NCBI GenBank assembly: GCA_963742715.1
Contig: CAVUMR010000003.1
Span: forward strand, 992,001 to 1,056,000
Direction of reading: 5' to 3'
From: CAVUMR01 sp963742715
GTDB taxonomy: Bacteria; Actinomycetota; Actinomycetes; Mycobacteriales; Micromonosporaceae
Length of the DNA: 64,000 nt
Shown here in pieces: positions 56,484 to 64,000 of this stretch (the stretch's first letter is position 1; each line of letters begins with the position of its first letter). Made by a program: the position numbers and the translations under genes. The notes under the pieces are model-generated. The model was not told where the DNA came from. It did not search any database and worked only from the letters and a program-made list of their open reading frames with translations.

Positions 56484-56606
56484 ATGCGAATTCGAAACGT
56501 CGACGTCCGGCCGCTGGGTGGCGGACTGGGCTGCCTCGTGATGATCCTCGTGTCGGTCGTCCTGTCGCTGGTACTCACGTTCTGCGCGAACGCGCTGATC
56601 CGGTAG
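56484..56606 (+). CDS. Very small membrane protein, 40 aa
   Basis: 40 aa beginning MRIRNVDVRPLGGGLGC followed by one hydrophobic helix (LVMILVSVVLSLVLTFCANA). The RPLGGGLGCLxMILxS pattern recurs in tiny actinobacterial proteins, which is why it is included; the coding evidence is otherwise its length and hydrophobicity. Divergent from the cyd operon. Confidence 0.5.
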   Translation: MRIRNVDVRPLGGGLGCLVMILVSVVLSLVLTFCANALIR

Positions 56607-56756
56607 GCACCCTGCCGATCAGCAGCGCCGCCGCGAGCGCGAGACACCGGTAGGTGCCTTCCGAGGTACAGCATGCAGAGGGTCCCGGGGTTACTCGTCG
56701 CCCGGCTTGGTAGCCCGTGTGGTGCCTGCCTTCCAGGGTGGCTTGCCGGCTCGTTG

Positions 56757-57749
56757 CTACTCCGTGTCTGCGAGTCGGTCTGCTCCTCGGCGTGCGGCGG
56801 CGTCGGCGTCCTCGGCGATATCGGCAGCGCCGGCGGGTTGCGGCACGCACAGCCAGAAGGCGCCGGGGATCACCTCGGCAAGCAGCCGGTCGCCGGCGTC
56901 GATGAGGTCGCCGTCGAGTTGACGCGGTTGCGGACGGTTGCCGATCACTTCGACCTTGCCGCCGCGAAACACCTCCATCGACGGCACCCGCTTGTTGCGC
57001 CGTAGGAGTCCCCAGCCCAGCGCCGCCCAGTGCCGCAGGGTCCGGGGAGTCAGCACGGCGATGTCGAGGACACCGTCGTCGGGTTCAGCCTCGCTCAATA
57101 GCCGCACTCCGCCTTGCAGACGGCCCACGTTGGCGATCAGGACGCAACGGGCACGCCGGCGCATCGGCTCGCCGTCGTCGATGCGGATCGTGACCCGCAT
57201 CGGCCGATCTTTGAGATGCTTCAGAGCGCCGAGTATGTACGCCGGCCAGCCGATCCGTGCCTTGGTGGTCTCGGAGGTGGCGTCCATCATGTGCGCGTCG
57301 AAGCCCATGCCCGCCATCACGGCGAAATGGTGGCCCTCGATCGCGCCGACGTCGAGCCGGCGCAGGCCGCTCTCGAGCGCGACCTCGAGACCGGCGGCGA
57401 GGTCGGTGGACAGGCCCAGGTTCACGGCGAGCAGATTCCCCGTCCCGGCGGGGAGAATCGCCATGGAGGCGTCGGTGCCGACCAGCGCCGACACCGCCGA
57501 CATCACCGTCCCATCGCCACCGCAGACGAAGACCACCTCAGCGCCGGACTCGATGGCCGCACGGGTCTGCCCCACGCCGGGGTCGTCCGGGGTGGTCTCG
57601 AACCACTGCGGGGCCGGCCAGCCGGCCCGAGACAGTGTGTCATCGACTGTGCGGCGCAGCTGTTCGAGATTGTCCACCTTTGCCGGGTTGACGACGACCG
57701 CGGACGCTGGGGTCTGGTTGGTGCGACTCTGACCGGTCGTGACCGTCAT
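56757..57749 (-). CDS. Diacylglycerol kinase-family lipid kinase
   Basis: 330 aa. DAGK catalytic domain: VVFVCGGDGTVMSAVSAL (GGDGT), then MAILPAGTGNLLAVNL (PxGTGN), HHFAVMAGMGFDAHMM and a C-terminal MEVFRGGKVEV / QLDGDLIDAG. Family members phosphorylate diacylglycerol or sphingoid/isoprenoid lipids; here the substrate is open. ATG 57749 was used, giving a family-sized N-terminus. Confidence 0.9.
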   Translation of the reverse strand: MTVTTGQSRTNQTPASAVVVNPAKVDNLEQLRRTVDDTLSRAGWPAPQWFETTPDDPGVGQTRAAIESGAEVVFVCGGDGTVMSAVSALVGTDASMAILPAGTGNLLAVNLGLSTDLAAGLEVALESGLRRLDVGAIEGHHFAVMAGMGFDAHMMDATSETTKARIGWPAYILGALKHLKDRPMRVTIRIDDGEPMRRRARCVLIANVGRLQGGVRLLSEAEPDDGVLDIAVLTPRTLRHWAALGWGLLRRNKRVPSMEVFRGGKVEVIGNRPQPRQLDGDLIDAGDRLLAEVIPGAFWLCVPQPAGAADIAEDADAAARRGADRLADTE

Positions 57750-57782
57750 CGTGCCAACTCTCTAGGAGGTGGGACATCCAAG

Positions 57783-57819
57783 TCTTGGTTGTAGAAATGG
57801 TCTTGGTCTGTAGAAATGG
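57783..57819 (+). repeat. 18/19-bp tandem repeat TCTTGGT(C)TGTAGAAATGG
   Basis: TCTTGGTTGTAGAAATGG (57783-57800) is followed at once by TCTTGGTCTGTAGAAATGG (57801-57819). It lies ~35 nt upstream of the DAG-kinase start. The following ~215 bp up to the IS6 tail hold no supportable gene. Confidence 0.7.
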
Positions 57820-58036
57820 TCGATCGTGGGTGCGACCGGCTCGCACTGCGCCAACTGCCCCCGACGCCACTACCTGGTGTACAAGCCATGGAGCGGCACT
57901 GCTGGGGCGACCACGGTCCGGGCGTTGCCTCAATCATCCATCCGGGGATAGGGCTCCTCATCGATCTCGTGGCGGTCGGCAGCGAGGTCGCGCCATTCCG
58001 TCACTGAACCGCGTTGACCCGTGATCTCGGCCTCGG

Positions 58037-58165
58037 TCAGACCGCCTCGGTCAACTGGTTGAACGCGACCGCGACTCGCGTGGCGGTTGGGACGTCGACG
58101 GCAAGTTCGTAGTGTCCGCGGCGGATGTTCTGCACGAGCGCGTGTCCGGAGATGATCGTTCTGGC
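58037..58165 (-). pseudogene. 3' fragment of an IS6-family transposase
   Basis: The last ~42 codons of an IS6 transposase: ARTIISGHALVQNIRRGHYE then LAVDVPTATRVAV, closely matching the end of the element at 52600-52680 (RTVIAGHALVQNLRRGHYEL). Everything upstream is missing. It shows that the region has collected several insertions. Confidence 0.8.
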
Positions 58166-58171
58166 GGAGCG

Positions 58172-58298
58172 GCACCCGGACCGGCATAACCACTCCGAAA
58201 CAGCCGAGCACCACAGGAGCACCACAGGTCCACAGCGGACGGAACGGGAACCGCGTAGACCACATTTCCGCAAGTAAAGCCGCAGATGATCGAGCCGG
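58172..58298 (+). repeat. Left copy of a ~128-bp direct repeat
   Basis: Matches 59721-59849 over its whole length with about seven differences and two single-base indels (shared core CATTTCCGCA, AAACAGCCGAGCACCACAGG). It ends in GATCGAGCCGG, the same bases that lead into the 3' end of the tRNA-Thr gene in the right copy. It abuts the left end of the IS481 element. Confidence 0.9.
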
Positions 58299-58303
58299 TG
58301 TTG

Positions 58304-59669
58304 GGCTTCGGCTGATGGTTGACAGAGTGGGTTCGGTTGATGCTTGACACTCCAATTGTCGAATTGTCAGCGGGACACCGAGGCCCGCTTCTTGCGGATC
58401 TCTCCTTCCGAGGTCCGAATCACGGTCTTGATCAGGTCTTTGCCTGACCACACGTGCAGCAGTTCCTCGCCGACGAACACGTCGACGATGTCGCCTGCAC
58501 GGTGCTTACCGACGCTGAAGACCTGCCAGCCGACGCTGATGACGCCGTTCGCGGCCACCCGCCTGGCCACCCAGTGCTCACCGACGCGCTGGTCCATCAT
58601 GGCCTCCTCCGACAGCGGTCGTGCCGTCTCGGCGGTGGTTGCTGCCTGCGGGCGTGGGGCGTGGAAACGTTCCGCCGGGGTCGCCATCGCGATGCCCTGA
58701 TGCGGCCGCTGGGTGTTGTACTGCTCTACCCAGGCGTCCAGGTCGGCCTGCGCTTGGGCCTGATCGGCGAAGACCCGCCCAGCCAGGAACTCCGTGCGCA
58801 GACTGCGGTGGAACCGCTCGACCTTCCCGGTCGTCGTCGGCGACGCCGGCTTGGTCAGCAGATGGTCGATGCCGTTGTCCCGGCAGATCCGGTCGAAGAG
58901 CACCTCCACCGGCTGCGGCCGGGAGTACTTGCCGGTGAAGACCTTGCCGTTATCGGTCAGGATCTCCTGCGGCACTCCATGCTTGCGCAACGCAGCGGTG
59001 AAATGCCCGCACACCGCCCGCGAGGTCGCCCTGGGCATCAACCCCGCCACCACGCAGAACCGGGAATGGTCATCGACGCCGGTCAGCGCCTTGAGCTCGC
59101 TACCGTCGGCGAGCAGGATCCCACCGACGACGTCGACCTGTCACAACTCCATCGGCACGCCGCGTTCCCACCGGCGCCACTTCTCCGCCCGGCGACGCCG
59201 CGGGTTCTCTTCGATCAGGCCGTGCCGTACCAGCGCCCGATACACCGCCGACCGCGACGGCAACGGCGCCACACCCGCCCGCCCGAGCTCGTGGAGCAAC
59301 CTGCGCGGACCCACCCCCGGATGGACCCGCCGCCACTCCAGGATCCGGGCCTCCACCGCCGCCGGCATCTGATGCGGGCACGACGCCGGCTTGTGCGACC
59401 GGTCCGCCAACCCAGCCAGGCCGCCGGCCTCATACCGGGCCAGCCAGGCGTGCACCGTCTGCCGGGACACCCCCACCAGGCCGGCCACCTCGACCACCGA
59501 CCGGCCATCACCGATCACCGCAAGGACCGCCTGATACCGCTGCTCGACCACGCTCAGCTCCACCAACATGCCGTGGAGCGTCAAGGATCAGCCGAAGCCA
59601 GTGTCGCCTATCAGGCGAAACCGCGTCGCGTGTCACCCGAAGCCAAAACGTCAAGCATCAGGCGAAACC
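58304..59669 (-). mobile_element. IS481-family element with repeated terminal motifs
   Basis: Bounded by 21-bp motifs of the type TGTCAAGCATCAGCCGAAGCC in inverted orientation. Left end (minus orientation): two copies at 58304-58324 and 58329-58349. Right end (plus orientation): copies at 59579-59599, 59602-59622, a shortened one at 59631-59644 and 59649-59669. They probably are transposase-binding sites. The element carries one transposase gene, now interrupted. Exact outer ends and target duplication are not certain. Confidence 0.8.
58367..59584 (-). pseudogene. IS481-type transposase, one in-frame stop
   Basis: 405 codons. The N-terminal part has helix-turn-helix regions (SVVEVAGLVGVSRQTVHAWL and GPRRLLHELGRAGVAPL), the C-terminal part an integrase core: EILTDNGKVFTGKY (second Asp) and TGKVERFHRSLRTEF (Glu), with RPHQGIAMATPAERF at the end. 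At 59141-59143 TGA interrupts MEL*QVDVVGG, where the family has MELWQxD; TGG to TGA explains it. The frame is the same on both sides, so only one base change separates it from an intact transposase. First catalytic Asp is just after the stop. Confidence 0.88.
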
Positions 59670-59720
59670 ACACATGATCCACACTCGCCATCGGACTGAC
59701 CAGCACAAACACGCTACGCC

Positions 59721-59849
59721 GCACCCGGACCGGCATGAACCACTCCGAAACAGCCGAGCACCACAGGAGCACCACAGGTCCACAGTGGACGGAACGGAAA
59801 CCCGCGTATACCACATTTCCGCAGGTAAAGCGGCAGATGATCGAGCCGG
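59721..59849 (+). repeat. Right copy of the ~128-bp direct repeat
   Basis: Partner of 58172-58298. Its last 6 bp (59844-59849) are the discriminator base and the first acceptor bases of the tRNA-Thr gene, read on the minus strand. Confidence 0.9.
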
Positions 59850-59916
59850 CGGCGGGACTTGAACCCGCAACCTTCCGATTACAAGTCGGATGCGCTGCCA
59901 GTTGCGCCACGCCGGC
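59844..59916 (-). tRNA. tRNA-Thr (anticodon TGT)
   Basis: Full cloverleaf on the minus strand: acceptor GCCGGCG / CGCCGGC, D-arm GCGCAACTGGCAGCGC, anticodon stem TCCGA / TCGGA with loop CTTGTAA (anticodon TGT), T-arm GCGGG-TTCAAGT-CCCGC. Discriminator T; CCA is not encoded. Its 3' end lies inside the right copy of the direct repeat. Confidence 0.93.
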
Positions 59917-60203
59917 GTACACGAGCTGAATCGACCCGACGATCGTAACCGGAGGCTCGGCGGTACCGCCCCGGGCCAAGCCGAGCCCGCAGCGCAGATG
60001 ATCATGGTACCGAGAGCCGGACTGACGTCGGGGTCATCGCAGTATCGGACCAGCCCGCTACCTGCGGTAACGACCCGCCTGCCCCGGGTTTCGCGACGTA
60101 CCCCCAGGGACTAGGTTGTGGTCAACGGCACGCCCAGTCGGGCCGCCGTACTTCTTTCACTCGGATCGTCCGGCACGTTCCTGCCGGTGGAAGGACGCAC
60201 CTC

Positions 60204-61295
<1,092 letters not shown>

Positions 61296-61321
61296 GCAGC
61301 CACAGAAGTAGCAGCACCCGC

Positions 61322-61351
61322 GGGGCGCTCCACCGGAAGGTGGGGCGCCCC
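61322..61351 (+). terminator. Terminator after ugpC
   Basis: 13-bp stem GGGGCGCTCCACC / GGTGGGGCGCCCC (one G-T pair) with a GGAA tetraloop, 26 nt after the stop. Confidence 0.87.
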
Positions 61352-61399
61352 CGTCCAATGTGGACACAACTCGAGTGGACACCCACCGGGTAGATAGAG

Positions 61400-61448
61400 A
61401 CAATGCCGGGGCCCGGCGGGACGGCACCCGCGCGAGCCCCGGCATTGT
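61400..61448. terminator. Second inter-gene hairpin between convergent genes
   Basis: Perfect 13-bp inverted repeat ACAATGCCGGGGC / GCCCCGGCATTGT with a 23-nt loop, midway between ugpC (+) and the Hsp70-like gene (-). On the plus strand it is followed by TT only. Probably serves the minus-strand gene or both. Confidence 0.7.
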
Positions 61449-61621
61449 TACCTGGGAAGTGCCTGGGTGACTCATTCTGGCCCACCCGCCGCCGACGCCA
61501 GGCCACTTTGTCAGATTCCGGCACGATCGAAACGGTCGCCGGACGAGCACCCGCCCAGGAGAGCCGTCCAGACGGCAACCGAACGGGCACCCGCCCCAGA
61601 AAGCACCCCCGCGCAGGGCAG

Positions 61622-64000
61622 CTAACCCCGGAAGGTACGGATTTCGAACCCGTCTTCGCCCGGGCACACCAGGTACTTCTCGTTCCAGGAGCAGGCGCTC
61701 GCGTTGACCTTGGCGTTCCCGAGCTGGCGCAGCGTCTCGCTCTGTACGCCGACCCCGAAGAAGTCGGTATCGGACACCGAGGTCGACGCACTGCCACCGA
61801 CCAGCAGCACGCTCGAGTTGTCCACCCGCGCGGCCGACCGGTTGCTGTACTCGGTCTTGTCCTTGTCGCCGCCGAAGTCATCGGCGTACACGTCGACGAT
61901 CGCGTGGTTGTCGACGTACCGGTTCACCACGATCCGGTTGCCGACCGGTACCACCGACAGGGTCTCCGGGATGTCGTCCTGCCACTTGCGCTCGCCGGAG
62001 CCGGTGTCGAGTACGACCATGCGGGTCTTCTCGCCGTTGTCCTGGTCGAGTACGCAGATGAGCTTCTCGCCGCAGATGGCGAGGCCGCGGTCCTCGGAGA
62101 TGAGTTTGCGCTCGGTGTCCGGAGAGGTGTACGTGACGGCAGCCTTGTCGAGCGAGCCCAGGTCGTACCCGCGCACGGTGTAGCCGGTGTCCGCGGTCGC
62201 GGCGAACAGCTTCCCGCCGTACACCAGGAGAATGTCATCGGGGTTGACCCGCTTGGACTTGGTGCGCAGCACCTTGCCGGTGTCGGTGTCGACCACCTTG
62301 ACGGTGCCGTCGTCGGTGACCAGTACCGCGCGGGTGTCCGCGTCGGCCGGATCGACGAAGGTCGCGCCGCTGAAGGTGGCCGGGCTGGACTGCTCGTCCC
62401 AGTTGTTGGCGTAGTACACGCCGGCACCGTCGAGGTTGATGGGCTTCCACTTCTCGTCCCCGGTACGAGGATCGAGGCCCACGACCAGATCGGTGTCCTC
62501 GGCATCCGAACTGCTCGCGCTGTAGTCCCGGAACAGGGCGCGTTCGCCGACGAACCGCAGGTACGCGTCGTCGGTGTGCGTGTCCCTGGTCCACAGCTCG
62601 TCGCCGTTGTCCGCGTCCCGGACGAAGATCTTTCCGTTGGTGTCGCTGTCCGGAGAGTCGGCCTGGACGGTCACCACGCCGTTCGCGACGTAGAAACCCT
62701 CCCACTCCTCGTATCCGGACATCTCCTTCTGCCACCGCTGTTTGCCGGTCTCCAGCGCGACCGCGGTGATCATGTACGACTCGCCCTTGTCCACGCCCAG
62801 GTACGCGGTGTCCCCGGAGATGAACGTGGCCTGGTCGCCGGGCGAGTCGACGCCGTACGAGATCGCCTTGCCGACCGTCTTGAACGGCTCGAAGCCGCGC
62901 TCCCGGTACGGGTTGAAGAAGTACAGCGCGGCCGCCGCGAGCACCGCGACCCCGACCAGTCCGGCCGCGCCGACGATGAGCGTGTGGCGCTGCTTGTACC
63001 AGGGCACCGGCGCCTCGGCCCCGCGCGGCGCCCCGTAGACGCCGGGGCCGTAGCCACCGGGCGCGGCCGGCGAGATCGGCATACCGCTGGACCAACCGCC
63101 GCCGGACACCGGGCCGCCGGACACCGGGCCGCCGGACACCGGGCCACCGGACACGGGGCCGCCGGACACCGGCGCACCGGGATAGCCAGCCGGGGCGGCG
63201 GCACCGGTGTGCCCGGCGGCGACCCCGGCACCGACCGGCGCGAGTTCCCCCAGCGAGCCCTCGGCCACCGGCAGTTCCGGCTGCTCCAGCACGGTCGGAG
63301 CGACTCCGAGCCGGTTGTGCAGCAGCCGCGCCACCATCGGGATGCGGCTAGCTCCGCCGACCAGGAACACGCCGGCCAACTGCTGTGGCGCCAGCCCGCA
63401 CCGGTTGATCGTGTCGGCGGTCTGCCGTACCGCCCGGTCGATCAGTGGTCCGGCCAGCCGCTCCAGCTCGTCCCGGGTCAGGTGGATGGCCTGGTCCACC
63501 GACGGCACCGGGATCGGCGCGACCGTGGTACGGGACAGCATCTCCTTCGCGCCGCGGACGTCCTCCCAGAACAGCCGCCGGTGCCGTCGATCGGTCGGCG
63601 AGGTCGGCGCGTTCAGCCGCTGCCAGACCTCCGGCGACTGCCGGGCGATCAGCTGACCGAGGTGCGCGACCAGCGCGGCGTCCACGTCCAGCCCGCCGAG
63701 ATCCTCCGCACCGCCGGCGCCCAGCACGCTGAACGACTCTCCGTCGTTGCGTACCACCGCGATGTCGAGCGTGCCGCCGCCGAAGTCGAAGATCGCCAGG
63801 GAGCTGCCCACCGGTACCGGCCGGCGCAGCACCTGGGTGAAGTAGCGCGCCGCGGCCACCGGCTCGGGCACCAGTCGTACCGGCGGCCAGCCCGCCCGGG
63901 CCGCGGCTCGCTGCAGCGCCTCCCGCCGTACCGGTCCCCAGGTGGCCGGGAAGGTCAACACGGCCGGCGGCAGGAAGCCGACGCTCTCCACCGCCTTGGT
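61622..64000 (-). CDS. Hsp70-family / transmembrane / PQQ-propeller fusion protein (partial)
   Basis: The 5' end runs off the window; at least 790 aa seen. N-terminal part is the Hsp70/DnaK-like ATPase: VLTFPATWGPVRREALQRAA, LAIFDFGGGTLDIAVV (phosphate-2 loop), AEDLGGLDVDAALVAHL, and FLVGGASRIPMVARLL (adenosine motif). Then a Pro/Gly-rich linker with five GGPVS-type units, one membrane helix (TLIVGAAGLVGVAVLAAAAL) and a C-terminal PQQ-like beta-propeller outside (YMITAVALETGKQRWQKEM, GLDPRTGDEKWKPINLDG, MVVLDTGSGERKWQDDI). Actinobacterial proteins of this architecture are thought to be membrane sensors; function inferred. Confidence 0.88.
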   Translation of the reverse strand, partial: TKAVESVGFLPPAVLTFPATWGPVRREALQRAAARAGWPPVRLVPEPVAAARYFTQVLRRPVPVGSSLAIFDFGGGTLDIAVVRNDGESFSVLGAGGAEDLGGLDVDAALVAHLGQLIARQSPEVWQRLNAPTSPTDRRHRRLFWEDVRGAKEMLSRTTVAPIPVPSVDQAIHLTRDELERLAGPLIDRAVRQTADTINRCGLAPQQLAGVFLVGGASRIPMVARLLHNRLGVAPTVLEQPELPVAEGSLGELAPVGAGVAAGHTGAAAPAGYPGAPVSGGPVSGGPVSGGPVSGGPVSGGGWSSGMPISPAAPGGYGPGVYGAPRGAEAPVPWYKQRHTLIVGAAGLVGVAVLAAAALYFFNPYRERGFEPFKTVGKAISYGVDSPGDQATFISGDTAYLGVDKGESYMITAVALETGKQRWQKEMSGYEEWEGFYVANGVVTVQADSPDSDTNGKIFVRDADNGDELWTRDTHTDDAYLRFVGERALFRDYSASSSDAEDTDLVVGLDPRTGDEKWKPINLDGAGVYYANNWDEQSSPATFSGATFVDPADADTRAVLVTDDGTVKVVDTDTGKVLRTKSKRVNPDDILLVYGGKLFAATADTGYTVRGYDLGSLDKAAVTYTSPDTERKLISEDRGLAICGEKLICVLDQDNGEKTRMVVLDTGSGERKWQDDIPETLSVVPVGNRIVVNRYVDNHAIVDVYADDFGGDKDKTEYSNRSAARVDNSSVLLVGGSASTSVSDTDFFGVGVQSETLRQLGNAKVNASACSWNEKYLVCPGEDGFEIRTFRG
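63101..63175. repeat. Five 15-bp tandem repeats in the Hsp70-like gene
   Basis: Five units of the type GCCGGACACCGGGCC (63101-63175), last two diverged, encoding the PVSGG-type linker of the membrane protein in frame. Likely to vary in copy number without breaking the gene. Confidence 0.85.

Noticed and set aside
58454..59677. A 407-codon plus-strand frame across the IS481 element
   Set aside because: It is antisense to the transposase, which has clear catalytic motifs.

Overview
The window comes from a very GC-rich actinobacterium. Signs of this are long spurious antisense frames, GTG and TTG starts, a tRNA gene with no encoded CCA, a furA-katG pair and an MsiK/UgpC-type ATPase. A Micromonosporaceae-like host fits, but the genus cannot be fixed from sequence alone. 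The ends cut into neighbouring loci: the right-edge Hsp70-like gene is partial, and whatever follows lanC on the left is not visible.

Layout. 1-4776 (minus): a class I lanthipeptide operon, lanA (FxLD-type precursor) > hairpin > lanB > lanC. 4976-10566: a PLD-helicase-DUF3427 protein, a POT-family peptide transporter and a secreted protein. 10852-15374: a small secreted protein, an NB-ARC/TPR regulator, and divergently an orphan LanC-like protein with a three-cysteine zinc motif. 15593-20574: a small membrane protein, a P-loop kinase-like protein, the furA-katG oxidative-stress pair and a WYL regulator. 20647-30136: ordinary accessory genes (pentapeptide/DinB protein, frameshifted alpha/beta hydrolase, two related GNAT proteins, serine hydrolase, membrane proteins, secreted discoidin protein, ketopantoate-reductase-like enzyme, nucleotidyltransferase).

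30539-50029: the centrepiece is a nonribosomal peptide synthetase locus with five adenylation domains. In order: A-T; C-A-(N-methyltransferase)-T; stand-alone thioester reductase; acyl-CoA dehydrogenase-like enzyme; C-A-T; O-methyltransferase; a divergent A-T; and C-A-T-C. There is no thioesterase, so release by reduction (aldehyde, imine or alcohol) is the natural reading. The C-A-T-C protein ends in a condensation domain without its own A-T, and the divergent neighbour is an A-T without a C domain; together they could make one split module.

50141-56606: small secreted and enzyme genes, a dead IS6-family element, DUF4383, and a DUF2243-cydA-cydB operon. 56757-59916: a diacylglycerol-kinase-like gene, then a scrap-heap of mobile DNA: an IS6 tail, an IS481-family element with a nonsense mutation and several ~21-bp terminal motifs, and a ~128-bp direct repeat that brackets the element and ends in the 3' end of a tRNA-Thr gene. 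60204-64000: an MsiK/UgpC-type ATPase converging on an Hsp70-membrane-beta-propeller protein.

A recurrent regulatory theme is a TANNNT -10 box ending 6-8 nt before the start codon (at least ten genes), which implies leaderless mRNAs; the NRPS operon and furA appear to use it too. Operon genes are tightly coupled by ATGA/GTGA overlaps.
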